In this document: in pieces, positions 25,606 through 35,358 of the stretch
Layout: every line of letters starts with the position of its first letter
Position numbering within the stretch: position 1 is the stretch's first letter
NCBI GenBank assembly: GCA_025358295.1
Contig: JANYJY010000022.1
Coordinates: 102,820-166,819, forward strand
Origin: Gammaproteobacteria bacterium
Lineage (GTDB): Bacteria; Pseudomonadota; Gammaproteobacteria; Steroidobacterales; Steroidobacteraceae
Length of the DNA stretch: 64,000 nt
Reading direction: 5' to 3'
The notes under the pieces: model-generated
What the model was told of the DNA's origin: nothing
Seen by the model: the letters and a program-made list of their open reading frames with translations, nothing else
Database searches by the model: none
Made by a program: the position numbers and the translations under genes

Positions 25606-27056
25606 TGCCCGCGCGCGAGTCCGCGCGATCTCTCGTCCCAGCCTCCGCCCAACGCCTTAACCAGGTAAACCCCCGTGGCAAATTGCTGACCACGGACTTG
25701 CGCCGCCTGGCGCTGATTGCCGAGCAGAACCTGCTGTGCCGTGATCATTTCCAAATAGGTATCCACGCCGCCCTTGTATCTCACGGTCGCAATGTCGAAC
25801 GCCGTCTGAGCGCTGGTCACACCGGCGTCGGCCTGGGTCACGGCGCGGCCGAGTGAAGCCAGCCCCGTAATGCCGTTTTCCGCCTCTTCCATGGCACTTA
25901 AGACTGTCTGCCGGTAGCTCGCAACCGCAGCGGTGTACTCCGCATTGGCGATACGCACGGCCGCGCGGGTTTTGCCGGCATCGAACAAGGTCTGGGTGGC
26001 GGAAAGCCCCACTGACCATAACCTGCTCGGTGCGTCGAACAGTGTTGTCAACGCATTGCTCTGCCAACCCGCATTGACCATGCCGGGACTCGAACCCAAT
26101 AGGATATTTGGGTAGTACGCCGCCTTGGCGACGCCGATGCGCGCATTGGCCGCAGCCATGGAACGTTCGGCGGACGCCACGTCCGGACGGCGTTGCAACA
26201 GGTCTGAAGGCAAACCCACAGGTATCGCGGGCAGCGTTACATGCGATGGGGCGGCGGAGAGTGCGAAGCTCGGTGCGGGCGTGCCCACCAGCGTGGCGAT
26301 GGCGTGCTCGTATTGCGAGCGCTGATTATCCAGCAGTTCGGCCTGAGTGGCGCTGGAATCGAGCAGCGCCTGCTGCTGCGCCAAATCGAGTCCGGTGGCG
26401 AAGCCAAGCTCATGCCGGGCAGCAATGAATTTCAAGGCGTCTTGCTGCAGCACCAGGCTGCGCCTCACCACGGCGATTTCTGCGTCCAATTCCCGTAAGG
26501 CGAAATAGTCCGTCACCAGTTGCGCCGTCAGGACGAGACGCGTGTTCTCGTAATCTGCCTCGGCCTGCTGCGCGGAGGCGCGCGCGCCCTCGATCTCGCG
26601 GCGCACTCGCCCGAATAGATCTACCTCGTAATTCACCGTGGATCCCAGTACGAAATTATTTTGCACAGCGGACTGATTCGGCACCGAGTCCTGGCTGCGT
26701 GGGCGGTTCGCGGAGGTCTTGCTGCGCGCTGCCGCGGCGGAGGCTCCGACCGAAGGATATCTATCGGATCCGGCAACGGTCACCTGAGCCCGCGCCTGAT
26801 CAAGTCGGGCAGCGGCAACATGTAAATTCTGGTTGCCGGCCAACGCGCGTTCCACCAGAGGAGTCAACGTATCGTCCTGGAACAGTCGCCACCAATCGCC
26901 TTTCAACGCAGCGTCATCCGGCGCGGCTTCGTGCCAGGGGACAGAGGGCTGCCATGTCGGCGGCACTGGCGCTTCGGGTTTATGATAGTCGGGGCCGACG
27001 GCACAGCCGCCTGCAACCAGCAACACGGCCCAACACGGAGGCTTGAGAATACCCAA
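25602..27056 (-). CDS. RND efflux outer-membrane lipoprotein (NodT family)
   Basis: A 484-residue TolC-like outer-membrane factor. A lipoprotein signal peptide has its lipobox cysteine at 18 (VAGGC), followed by AVGPDYHKPEAPVP, the usual NodT opening. Two outer-membrane-efflux repeats carry the TLFDAGKTRA strand/helix and the final KGGVDTYLEMITAQQVLLGNQRQAA helix. It forms the trimeric exit duct of the pump. The gene starts 2 bp after the adaptor stop and is last in the RND operon (permease, adaptor, duct on the minus strand). Its TAG stop lies on the same CTAG as the stop of the convergent EAL gene. Confidence 0.92.
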   Translation of the reverse strand: MGILKPPCWAVLLVAGGCAVGPDYHKPEAPVPPTWQPSVPWHEAAPDDAALKGDWWRLFQDDTLTPLVERALAGNQNLHVAAARLDQARAQVTVAGSDRYPSVGASAAAARSKTSANRPRSQDSVPNQSAVQNNFVLGSTVNYEVDLFGRVRREIEGARASAQQAEADYENTRLVLTAQLVTDYFALRELDAEIAVVRRSLVLQQDALKFIAARHELGFATGLDLAQQQALLDSSATQAELLDNQRSQYEHAIATLVGTPAPSFALSAAPSHVTLPAIPVGLPSDLLQRRPDVASAERSMAAANARIGVAKAAYYPNILLGSSPGMVNAGWQSNALTTLFDAPSRLWSVGLSATQTLFDAGKTRAAVRIANAEYTAAVASYRQTVLSAMEEAENGITGLASLGRAVTQADAGVTSAQTAFDIATVRYKGGVDTYLEMITAQQVLLGNQRQAAQVRGQQFATGVYLVKALGGGWDERSRGLARGH

Positions 27057-27058
27057 GG

Positions 27059-28222
27059 CTACTCGCCCTTCGCCTGCGGCGCCGGCAGGGTCACGACATC
27101 GCCGTCGGCAAGTGAATCCGAAGGATTCACGATCAGCTGATCGGTGGGCTTGATGCCGCTGAAGACCTCCACTCGGGTACCGAAATCCGTGCCAAGTTTC
27201 ACGGTGCTCAACTGCACGCGTCCGCTGGAATCCACCACCGCAACTCGCGTACCTTCGGGCCGAAACAATAAGGCATTGATGGGAACGACCAGCGTCTGGG
27301 AATCGGCCTTGATCGGCAGCGTCACTTGCACATAGGAACCCGCAATTAACGCAGCCTTGGGATTGGGCATCTGAATCTCGACTTGCATGGTGCGGGTCGA
27401 CATATCGATGGCACGGGCCGTACGCGCTACCGACCCCTGATACTGCTCACCCGCCCGTTCAGCCAAGGTCACGGTCACCGCGTCCCCGACCTGGATTTGG
27501 CGCGCATAAACCTGCGGCACATAGATATAGAGACGCAGCGGATCCACTTGAGCCACCGCAAACAGCGCCTGTCCGGTCCCGCCATTGCCGGCGTTAACTA
27601 GATCGCCCACATCCACGTTGCGCCGCGTAACCACGCCGTCGAACGGCGCCAACACATGAGTGAAGCCCAGCAACTTCTGCAGCCGTCCCACATTGGCGTC
27701 GGCCGCCGCAAGATTCGCTTTAGCTTGGTGATACGCGCTCTGGCGCTCATCCAAGTCCTGTTGAGTCACCGCATCCTGTTGACGCAAAGTCTGCCAACGC
27801 TCAGCAGTGCTCTTGGCCAGCTCGGTGCCGGCCGCAGCCTGGGTGCGCGCGGAAATCGCCTGAGATAGTTCCTGATCCATCTCCGGCGCCGTGATCTCGG
27901 CCATCAGATCCCCCTTGCGCACCGAGCTGCCGATGTCCGCCAGCCGGCGCACGACATAACCGTTGCTGCGCGCATACACCGTCGATTCGATCACGCCCAG
28001 CAAACTGCCCGGCAAGGTCAGCGACTGACCCTCCCCGCCCGCTGTGGGCTTGACGGTTGTCACGTATCGCTTCGCATGCAGAGCCGTAGAATCCGCCAAG
28101 GCGCGAGCCTGAAAGCTGCGCAACACCAGCACGATCACCGCGCCGAGGATGAGGGCCCCGACAATCGTGCCGGTCGCGACCTTGGCACGCTTCAATACTG
28201 CGGAGACTTCGGATTCAGACAT
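27059..28222 (-). CDS. RND efflux periplasmic adaptor (HlyD/MFP family)
   Basis: A 387-residue membrane-fusion protein. It has one N-terminal membrane anchor (about 20-42), a lipoyl-like half (GYVVRRLADIGSSVRKGDLMAEI), an alpha-helical hairpin (about 105-175, rich in Gln/Ala), the second lipoyl half (VLAPFDGVVTRRNVDVGDLV) and beta-barrel/membrane-proximal domains. It links the permease to the outer-membrane factor. The ATG at 28222 has AAGGGAA upstream; a start 26 codons earlier would run into the permease gene. It lies 13 bp after the permease stop. Confidence 0.92.
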   Translation of the reverse strand: MSESEVSAVLKRAKVATGTIVGALILGAVIVLVLRSFQARALADSTALHAKRYVTTVKPTAGGEGQSLTLPGSLLGVIESTVYARSNGYVVRRLADIGSSVRKGDLMAEITAPEMDQELSQAISARTQAAAGTELAKSTAERWQTLRQQDAVTQQDLDERQSAYHQAKANLAAADANVGRLQKLLGFTHVLAPFDGVVTRRNVDVGDLVNAGNGGTGQALFAVAQVDPLRLYIYVPQVYARQIQVGDAVTVTLAERAGEQYQGSVARTARAIDMSTRTMQVEIQMPNPKAALIAGSYVQVTLPIKADSQTLVVPINALLFRPEGTRVAVVDSSGRVQLSTVKLGTDFGTRVEVFSGIKPTDQLIVNPSDSLADGDVVTLPAPQAKGE

Positions 28223-28235
28223 ATGAAGTATTCCC

Positions 28236-31200
28236 TTAGGCGCTCTGCGGCAACGCGGCAGAACGGCGCTGCTTGCGCTGCTCGAGCCGTCGATGCACAC
28301 CGGCGAATATCGCCGGCACGAATAACAAGGTGGAAACCGTCGCGAACAATAGACCGCCGATCACTGCTCGACCCAAGGGGGCATTTTGCTCAGCCCCCTC
28401 GCCCAAGCCAAGTGCCATGGGGACCATGCCGATGATCATCGCCAAAGCCGTCATCAGAACCGGACGTATGCGCGTGGCGCCCGCATCCAGCGCCGCCGCA
28501 AGCGGATCAAGCCCGTCGTTCATACGCTGCCTCGCAAAGGACACCACCAAAATGCTGTTTGCGGTGGCAACGCCCATGGTCATGATGGCGCCGGTGAGCG
28601 CCGGCACGCTCAAGGTGGTGCCCGTCAAGAACAGGGTCCAACAAATTCCCGCCAGCGCGGCGGGCAGCGCGGTGATGATGATGAAGGCGTCCACCCAGGA
28701 CTGAAAATTCACGACGATGAGCAGATACACCATGACGACGGCCATTACCAGGCCCACGCCCAGCTCGATAAACGAGGATTTCATGGTTTCCGATTGGCCA
28801 AGCATTGCGACGCTCATCCCGCGCGGCAAATGGGGGCGCAGGTCATCCACCAGGCGCCTGATATCGGCGGAAATGCCGCCCATGTCGCGGCCCTGGACTC
28901 CCGCGTATATGTCGATGGTAGGAGCAAGGTTGTAGCGCGAGTTGACCGCTTCCTGCGCCGCCGGCGCCACACTGACGAGATTGCTCAGCGACTGCGGCAA
29001 GCCGACGCGAGCCGCGGCTGCCGCGCGAATCGGCGTGCGCAACAGCGAGTCGAGGCTATCGACTGCATATTGCGGCGACTGTATCGCCAAACCATAGACG
29101 ATCCCGTTGGCGGGGTTTAGCCAGAACGCGGGCGCCGTGGTGGTCGTTCCGGCGGTGGATACCAACAGATTCGTGGTTACATCCGTTGGGTTCAAGCCCA
29201 GCTGCTGCAGTTGCGTGCGATCCATTTTCAGCGACACCGTGGGCTGATCGAGCCGTTGGTGAATATGCGTGTCCACCGTGCCCGGAACTCTCTCGATCTG
29301 CTTCATGAGCGTCGCGGCGATGGCATAGTCGGCAGACACATCGGCGCCGGAAACCTTCACATCAATCGCGGCCGGCGTGCCGAAGTTCAAGATCTGCGTC
29401 ACCATGTCGGCCGGCTGAAAGAAAAACTCGATGCCGGGAAAACGTCGCGGCAGCTCGCGTCGCATCGCCTCCATATAGTGCTCGGTCGGCCGATGCCCAG
29501 GGTTGAGCGATACCTGAATCTCGCCGTCTTGGCTGCCGAAGGTGCCGGAGTTGCTATAAGTCTTGTTGATGCCGCTGACGGCCACGCCCAAATTATCGAG
29601 CACGGTGCCGAGCTCGGCGGCCGGCACTATGGCGCGAATGGCAGTCTCCACTTCGTCCGCCACTCGCGCCGTTTGCTCGATGCGGGTGCCCGTGGCAAGG
29701 CGGACGTGCAATCGAATTTGCCCGCCGTCCACGCTGGGGAAGAAATCCCGTCCCAGAACAAACACCAAGCAGCAGGACAGGACGCAAAATCCCAGGAAGG
29801 AGGCCGCAAACACTCGGCGTCTTTCGAGGACTTCCGCAAGAATTATCGAGTAGGCGGCGCGAATCTTCTCGAAGCGGGCATTGAAGCCCCGGTAGACGCG
29901 CTGCGGCAGGCTCGGCGCATTCGACGAGGCCGGCGCATGATCCGACATTAGCATCACCAGAGTGGGCACCAACGTGCGCGAGAGAATGTACGACGCCAGC
30001 ATGGCGAACACCATCGCTTCGGCGAGTGGCGTAAATAGGTAGCGTGCGACTCCGGTGAGAAAAAACATCGGGACGAAAACGATGCAAATGCACAGCGTGG
30101 ACACCAGCGCAGGCACTGCGATCTCCCCGGCACCCTCCAATATGGCCTTGTGCAAATCCGAGCCCAGATGCAAGTGGCGCTCGATGTTCTCGATGGTCAC
30201 CGTGGCATCATCGACCAAAATGCCGACGGCCAGCGCAAGACCGCCGAGAGTCATGATGTTCAGTGTTTCTCCGACCAGGAACAGTGCGATGATGGAGGAC
30301 AGGATCGACAGGGGAATCGATACGGCGATGATGCAAGTGCTGCGCCAATTGCCGAGGAACAGCCAAATCAGCGCTGCGGTAAGACAGGCGGCGATCAGGG
30401 CCTCGCGCACCACCCCGCTGATGGCGCCTCGGACAAATCCCGACTGATCGAACAGAGGCGTGATTTTCAGATCCTTCGGCAATATCTGCTCGACGATAGG
30501 CAATTGGGCGAACAGAGATTTGACGATATCGAGCGTCGAGGAACCGCCGTTCCTGATGATGGAGACTAGAACACCTCGTTCGCCGTTCTGGCGGACGATA
30601 TTGGTTTGCGGCGAGAATCCGTCGCGCACATGCGCCACTTCCGACAAATAGGTGGTGGCGCCGTCTCGGGTCAGGACGGGAATATTGTTCAAACCGGCGA
30701 TAGTGTCGGGGGAGCCGTTAGTGGCAACGACATACTCAGTCGCACCGATCTTGGCGGTTCCTGACGGCAGCACCAAATTCTGGGTGTTCACGGCATTGAC
30801 TACGTCAGTCGGCGTCAGGCCCTTGGCAAGCAAGGCGTTGGTATCGAGATCGACTGAAATGACGCGTTGTTTTCCGCCGTAGGGCCAGGGAACCGCCACA
30901 CCCGGGATTGTCACTAAGCGGGGTCGCAGGAAATTGACGGCGGCGTCGAACATCGCCTGTTCGGTCATGGTGGGGCTGGATAGGCCGAGCTGGATGATGG
31001 GAATCGCGGAGGCTGAGTATTTGATGATCAGCGGCGGCAGGATGCCGGGCGGCAATTGGCGCAATTGCTGATTTTCGGCCGCCACTATCTGCGCGATGGC
31101 GGTCGGCATATTGGCGTTCGGCTGGAAGAAAATCTTGGTGATCGCGAATCCGGCCAGGGACTCCGATTCAATGTGCTCGATATCGTTGACCGTGGTCGTC

Positions 31201-31412
31201 AGACTGCGCTCAGTGACCGACGCAATCCTCCGGCCGGTTTCCTGCGCCGATAGGCCGCCGTAGTTCCAAACGATGCTGATGACCGGAATATTGATTTCCG
31301 GAAAGATGTCCGTCGACATTTTCAGCAGCACGAGAGGGGTGGCGAGCAGAATCAGCAACGCCATGACTAAGAAAGTATACGGCCGCCGCAGCGCAACTTC
31401 GACAATCCACAT
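28236..31412 (-). CDS. HAE1-type RND multidrug efflux permease
   Basis: A 1058-residue inner-membrane transporter with twelve helices in two repeats and large periplasmic loops. The TM4 proton-relay pair is present (LAVGILVDDATVTIENIERHL), and the porter-domain opening reads DIFPEINIPVISIVWNYGGLSAQE. It belongs to the AcrB/MexF superfamily branch that exports hydrophobic organic compounds using the proton gradient. With the adaptor and NodT genes downstream it makes a complete tripartite pump. No dedicated regulator gene is adjacent; 329 bp of gene-free sequence lie upstream. The substrate is unknown. Confidence 0.92.
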   Translation of the reverse strand: MWIVEVALRRPYTFLVMALLILLATPLVLLKMSTDIFPEINIPVISIVWNYGGLSAQETGRRIASVTERSLTTTVNDIEHIESESLAGFAITKIFFQPNANMPTAIAQIVAAENQQLRQLPPGILPPLIIKYSASAIPIIQLGLSSPTMTEQAMFDAAVNFLRPRLVTIPGVAVPWPYGGKQRVISVDLDTNALLAKGLTPTDVVNAVNTQNLVLPSGTAKIGATEYVVATNGSPDTIAGLNNIPVLTRDGATTYLSEVAHVRDGFSPQTNIVRQNGERGVLVSIIRNGGSSTLDIVKSLFAQLPIVEQILPKDLKITPLFDQSGFVRGAISGVVREALIAACLTAALIWLFLGNWRSTCIIAVSIPLSILSSIIALFLVGETLNIMTLGGLALAVGILVDDATVTIENIERHLHLGSDLHKAILEGAGEIAVPALVSTLCICIVFVPMFFLTGVARYLFTPLAEAMVFAMLASYILSRTLVPTLVMLMSDHAPASSNAPSLPQRVYRGFNARFEKIRAAYSIILAEVLERRRVFAASFLGFCVLSCCLVFVLGRDFFPSVDGGQIRLHVRLATGTRIEQTARVADEVETAIRAIVPAAELGTVLDNLGVAVSGINKTYSNSGTFGSQDGEIQVSLNPGHRPTEHYMEAMRRELPRRFPGIEFFFQPADMVTQILNFGTPAAIDVKVSGADVSADYAIAATLMKQIERVPGTVDTHIHQRLDQPTVSLKMDRTQLQQLGLNPTDVTTNLLVSTAGTTTTAPAFWLNPANGIVYGLAIQSPQYAVDSLDSLLRTPIRAAAAARVGLPQSLSNLVSVAPAAQEAVNSRYNLAPTIDIYAGVQGRDMGGISADIRRLVDDLRPHLPRGMSVAMLGQSETMKSSFIELGVGLVMAVVMVYLLIVVNFQSWVDAFIIITALPAALAGICWTLFLTGTTLSVPALTGAIMTMGVATANSILVVSFARQRMNDGLDPLAAALDAGATRIRPVLMTALAMIIGMVPMALGLGEGAEQNAPLGRAVIGGLLFATVSTLLFVPAIFAGVHRRLEQRKQRRSAALPQSA

Positions 31413-31741
31413 TAGCTGAGCAACCTTTAGCGCATGCCGCGCAGTGCGCAGCGCAAATCAATCGGGGGAATACGGGAGCAAACCATCGCTATTTCACCCG
31501 CCACCTTGGGCGCTGCGTCGTTAACGCCCGGTGGTCAATTTATTAAACTCCGTTAATGAGCGTCCTATCCTTGCCGATACCATCATCGAAATCAACGCGA
31601 TTTCGAGGCTTCCGCGCAACAGCACTTGCAAATCACTGGAAACAAAGCAAACTATGCGGGTCTGCAACGAGACACCGGGACCGAGCTAAGTGTTTTGTTA
31701 GTCCCATGAAGTTCGGTTCCGGTTCCCGCTAGACTCCCCCC
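31413..31741. other. Divergent intergenic region
   Basis: These 329 bp lie between the RND permease and the divergent membrane-protein gene. No gene, RNA or clear palindrome was recognised. A short AT-rich part around 31535-31560 may hold promoters. Confidence 0.4.
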
Positions 31742-32395
31742 ATGACCATTACAGCACTCATCGTCGTTTTCGCGCTGGTGGGAGTTCTGTTCTTTTTCGC
31801 TGCGATCCGCCGTCTGCGCCGGCGCCGCGTGCTCGGCGGCGTCCTGAGCGGCGCCACCGCACTCGTACTGATTCTACTCAGTTTGGGTGCCGCGCTGATC
31901 GCTGCCAATTTACGAACCTATCAGCGCCTGAGTTTCGAACAGCCAGCCGGAGAACTGCAATTGACGCGCACGGGCGAGCGCGAATTCAATGCGGTATTGA
32001 CCTATCCCAGCGGCGCGCACGCAGCTTTTGTGCTGCGCGGCGATGAATGGCAGGTGGATGCCCGCGTCCTCAAGTGGTACGCCTTTGCCAATATGATCGG
32101 ATTCGATTCCGCCTATCGCCTGGAGCGCATCGGCGGGCGGTACTCGCGAATCGAGGACGAGCGCAGCCAAGCTCGCACGGTGTATTCGCTGAATCCGCCT
32201 CAGCGCGTCGATGCTTGGGAACTGGTGCATGGCTATCACTCCTGGATTCCCTGGATGGACGCACTCTACGGTAGCGCGACCTTCCTACCGATGGCGGACG
32301 GCGCGCTGTATGAAATCAAGGTGTCGCAGAGCGGTCTGATCTCCCGTCCACTTAATCAGGCAGCCCGCGACGCGGTCGGTAGTTGGCACTCATGA
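31742..32395 (+). CDS. Membrane protein of unknown function
   Basis: A 217-residue protein with two N-terminal helices (about 4-22 and 33-55, separated by an Arg-rich cytoplasmic loop) and a roughly 160-residue soluble C-terminal part, probably periplasmic (GELQLTRTGEREFNAVLTYPSGAHAAFVLRG and so on). I know similar proteins only under loose names such as multidrug/cation efflux protein and would not infer transport from that. Its stop overlaps the next ATG (ATGA), and that hydrolase is in turn coupled to a large MscS channel, suggesting a joint envelope function. Confidence 0.65.
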   Translation: MTITALIVVFALVGVLFFFAAIRRLRRRRVLGGVLSGATALVLILLSLGAALIAANLRTYQRLSFEQPAGELQLTRTGEREFNAVLTYPSGAHAAFVLRGDEWQVDARVLKWYAFANMIGFDSAYRLERIGGRYSRIEDERSQARTVYSLNPPQRVDAWELVHGYHSWIPWMDALYGSATFLPMADGALYEIKVSQSGLISRPLNQAARDAVGSWHS

Positions 32396-33264
32396 CCCGA
32401 CGCATTGCTCGGATCTTCGCGTTCGGGGCCGGCGCCACCTTGCTGATCGGGGCGCTCACCATGGGATGGCTCGAAACGCATGAGGACGAACTGGTATTTG
32501 AGGGCGCTAGAAGTAGGGAGCATCTGCTGCCGGTTCTGCCGGTCGATGCGCAACGCGTTGAGGTGAGCGGAGCATCGGGAACCCCACTTGCCGCCTTGGT
32601 GTTTCGCGCTGACAAGGGCACCGACAATGGATTTTGGGTGTTGCAACTGCACGGCAATGCCGATTCGGCCTTCTCGCGCTGGCAGGTCGGCCACAGCGAA
32701 GCTCTACGGCGGCGGGGATTCAGTGTATTGGACATCGACTATCGAGGGTTTGGGCGTACCGCCGGCAAGCCCTCGGAGGCCGGGATGTACGAGGACTCCG
32801 AAGCGGGTTATCAAGACATCTTGCGGCGTGGCGTGCCGCCGAATCGAATCATCCTGTTGGGCCATTCCTTGGGATCGGGACCCGCGGTGCAACTCGCCAC
32901 CAGGCACCCTGCGGCGGCGCTGGTGCTGTTCGCCGCGTTTACATCCATACCGGATGCGGCCGCCGATCGGTATCCGTACCTGCCCGTGCGCCTGGCCGTC
33001 GCGGTTCAATTCAACTCTCTGGCGCGCATCGGCGAAGTCCATATGCCCGTGGTGATCGCTCACAGCCGCAGCGACACGGTGATACCCTATTCGCACGCCC
33101 TTAAACTATTCGCCGCGGCGAATGAGCCCAAGCATCTCATCACCTTCGATAACGCAGCCAATGATGGATTCGGCGGCCACGTCGATACCTTGTTTGAGCA
33201 TGTGGATGTACTCGAGACAGCGCTCGCCGGGCTGGTGCCGGGCGTGCCGCCGGTTGCACTATGA
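32392..33264 (+). CDS. Membrane-anchored alpha/beta hydrolase
   Basis: A 290-residue serine hydrolase of the BEM46/YfhR type. An N-terminal anchor helix (about 8-25) precedes the fold. The nucleophile Ser159 is in GHSLGSG, the DIDYRGFGRTAGKPSE loop is typical, the likely acid is the Asp in HSRSDTVIP and the base is the His in GFGGHVDT. The substrate is unknown; an acyl or ester group in the membrane is plausible. The ATG at 32392 overlaps the previous stop, and the 3' end overlaps the MscS start by four bases, so three genes are translationally linked. Confidence 0.82.
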   Translation: MTRRIARIFAFGAGATLLIGALTMGWLETHEDELVFEGARSREHLLPVLPVDAQRVEVSGASGTPLAALVFRADKGTDNGFWVLQLHGNADSAFSRWQVGHSEALRRRGFSVLDIDYRGFGRTAGKPSEAGMYEDSEAGYQDILRRGVPPNRIILLGHSLGSGPAVQLATRHPAAALVLFAAFTSIPDAAADRYPYLPVRLAVAVQFNSLARIGEVHMPVVIAHSRSDTVIPYSHALKLFAAANEPKHLITFDNAANDGFGGHVDTLFEHVDVLETALAGLVPGVPPVAL

Positions 33265-35111
33265 CCATCGCACAGAAGATATTTTCCGCTGTGCTGGCAC
33301 TGCTGCTCGTGGTCGCCGGGGCCGCCTGGTGGAAAACTGCGCCGCCCACTGCCAAGGTGACCAAGCAGCGGGCCGCCGCGCTGGCTGCGGCGGAGCTGGT
33401 GGATGAAAGCACTTACAACACGGCGCAGCGGCTGGCCCGGCTCGCAGAAACGCCGGACGAACAGATCTACGCGCAATCGGCGTTACGGGTGGCGGACCAT
33501 GCACTCGCCTTCGCGTTCACGGCCGCGTTGCGCGAAGTGGAGGCGCATCCGCCTAGGTTAAGCCCCGAGGCGCTGCAGATCCAAGACCGCATTCGAAAAT
33601 CCCAGGCGCTGCTCGGTGCGGATCAGCAGCGAGTGATGGAATTGACCGGCGCGCTGGCTTCGTCCAAAGAGACGCAGAAAGACGCCTTGCAGGATGAACT
33701 GGATCTTGCCCAATCGCAGCTCGAATTGGACAAGGACGAACTGGAAGAAGCCAATGGAGATTTCGTCGAGGCCGGCGGCGACCAGCAGAAGCGCATCGAG
33801 GCTCTGGAACAGGAACATGAGGCGAAGGTCAAAGCTCGCACAGCCGCACCCGTATCCCCCCTCATCGCGGGGGCCCCGCTGGGCCGCGGCTCAGCGCCTG
33901 CCGCCGAGGAGAAGCGCGGCTCGCTGAGCCGCTTCGTCGAGTGGCGGTACCTACGCCAGAAGCGCCAGGAAATCGACGACGCCCGGTCGAACGCCCTCCA
34001 AAAGATAGACAGCCTGTCCGCTCGCCACGATGCGCTGGCGGCAACGCTCGAAAGCACCAAGGGTGGCATATCGGAGCTTGCGCAGCATACGAACGGCGCG
34101 AAGGCGCAGGGCGCTGCGGCGGCACCGGCGAAGCGAGCGCAACACAGTCACGAAGATGCTGCAGCGCTGCTCAATCAGACCAAGCAAATCTCCGCAGACC
34201 AGAAAGTGCTGACATTGTTCGACCGGCGCATTGCCGACCAGAAGCAGCTCGCCGGCATCTACGAGCAATGGTCGGCCTCAGTAACCAGCCAAATGCTCAC
34301 TTTGGCGCATTTGCTGCTGCTCAATGCCCTGATCATTATCGCGGTGTTGATTGCGCTGCTGGTCATCGATACCTGGTTGCAACGACTGCTCGGCAATCCG
34401 AAGCTCGATCGGCGCCAGGTGGAAACCCTGCGCAGCATCTCGCGCGTCGTACTGCGGCTGGTCGGCGTGGTCGTCATCCTGCTGATTTTCATCGGTATGC
34501 CGACGCAGTTCGGCACCATGATCGGTATCGTCGGCGCCGGCCTCACCGTAGCCCTTAAGGATTTCATCGTCGCGTTTTTCGGTTGGCTGATGCTGATGGG
34601 GCGCAACGGCATTCGGCTCGGCGACTGGGTTGAAATCAACGGCGTGAGCGGCGAAGTCGTGGAACTCGGCATGTTCCACACCGTACTGATGGAGACAGGC
34701 AACTGGAGCGATCCCGGCCACCCCACCGGCCGGCGCGTCACGTTTACCAATAGCTTCGCCATCGAGAAGCATTACTTCAATTTCTCGACCTCGGGACAAT
34801 GGCTGTGGGACGAACTCCAGGTAGTCGTGCCCACGGGCAGGGACCCGTACCCCATCGTCGACGCCATTACCAAGAAAGTCGGGGAAGCGACCGCGGAGAG
34901 CGCCCGCCAAGCCGAACAGGAGTGGCAGCGCGCGGTTCCTGCGCAACGCGCCAAGGTCTTTTCCGGCGCCCCCGGCATCAACGTCAAACCCGTCGTGGGC
35001 GGCGTTGAGATTGCCGTTCGCTACATCACCCGGGCCAACGAACGCTTTCTGCTGCGTGCCAAGTTGTACCAGCAGGCGGTCGATTTGTTGGGCGAAAAGC
35101 CCGTCCCGTGA
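33261..35111 (+). CDS. Large MscS-family mechanosensitive channel
   Basis: A 616-residue channel with a long N-terminal extension. After a signal/anchor (about 5-22) comes a periplasmic region rich in coiled-coil (about 85-190 and 225-340). Two to three membrane helices follow (about 350-440), then the pore/beta domain (GAGLTVALKDFIVAFFGWLMLMGRNGIRLGDWVEINGVSGEVVELGM) and the cytoplasmic vestibule. The pattern resembles MscK/YbdG-like members that open under hypo-osmotic stress. It overlaps the hydrolase gene by four bases (ATGA). Unlike the remnant at 4762-5202 it is intact. No terminator was identified before the tRNA. Confidence 0.87.
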   Translation: MTIAQKIFSAVLALLLVVAGAAWWKTAPPTAKVTKQRAAALAAAELVDESTYNTAQRLARLAETPDEQIYAQSALRVADHALAFAFTAALREVEAHPPRLSPEALQIQDRIRKSQALLGADQQRVMELTGALASSKETQKDALQDELDLAQSQLELDKDELEEANGDFVEAGGDQQKRIEALEQEHEAKVKARTAAPVSPLIAGAPLGRGSAPAAEEKRGSLSRFVEWRYLRQKRQEIDDARSNALQKIDSLSARHDALAATLESTKGGISELAQHTNGAKAQGAAAAPAKRAQHSHEDAAALLNQTKQISADQKVLTLFDRRIADQKQLAGIYEQWSASVTSQMLTLAHLLLLNALIIIAVLIALLVIDTWLQRLLGNPKLDRRQVETLRSISRVVLRLVGVVVILLIFIGMPTQFGTMIGIVGAGLTVALKDFIVAFFGWLMLMGRNGIRLGDWVEINGVSGEVVELGMFHTVLMETGNWSDPGHPTGRRVTFTNSFAIEKHYFNFSTSGQWLWDELQVVVPTGRDPYPIVDAITKKVGEATAESARQAEQEWQRAVPAQRAKVFSGAPGINVKPVVGGVEIAVRYITRANERFLLRAKLYQQAVDLLGEKPVP

Positions 35112-35174
35112 TCCGCGTCACCCGGTAATTTACACGCAATCACCGCGTAGTCATCACCTCGCGCGGCGCCACGC

Positions 35175-35180
35175 TATAAT
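35175..35180 (+). promoter_or_regulatory. Candidate -10 box of the tRNA-Thr gene
   Basis: TATAAT lies 10 bp before the first tRNA base and is followed by a GC-rich discriminator (GCGCACC) typical of stable-RNA promoters under stringent control. The -35 region is poor. Confidence 0.5.
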
Positions 35181-35190
35181 GCGCACCGTC

Positions 35191-35265
35191 GCCGGCTTAG
35201 CACAGTGGTAGTGCAACGGTTTTGTAAACCGTAGGTCGGGGGTTCGAATCCCTCAGCCGGCACCA
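35191..35265 (+). tRNA. tRNA-Thr (anticodon UGU)
   Basis: A 75-nt cloverleaf. The acceptor stem is GCCGGCT/AGCCGGC with discriminator A and an encoded CCA. The D stem is GCAC/GTGC, the anticodon stem ACGGT/ACCGT encloses the loop TTTGTAA with anticodon TGT reading ACA, and the T arm is GAGGG-type with TTCGAAT. All stems pair. Confidence 0.96.
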
Positions 35266-35289
35266 AATTTTTCGGGGTCCGTTCCGGGC

Positions 35290-35325
35290 ACATCGGTAAC
35301 CTTTTATACCGAGGACATAGGTAAC
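35290..35325. repeat. Repeat block resembling an insertion-sequence end, downstream of the tRNA
   Basis: ACATCGGTAAC (35290-35300) and ACATAGGTAAC (35315-35325) form a near-identical direct repeat, and CGGTA/TACCG (35294-35298, 35307-35311) an inverted repeat. Such GGACATnGGTAAC motifs recall, from memory, the ends of some IS481/IS3-type elements. No transposase frame is present, so this can only be a remnant, if mobile at all. Confidence 0.4.
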
Positions 35326-35358
35326 ACTTTAGGTCTGCACGGATTCTCGGCGCTGCTC

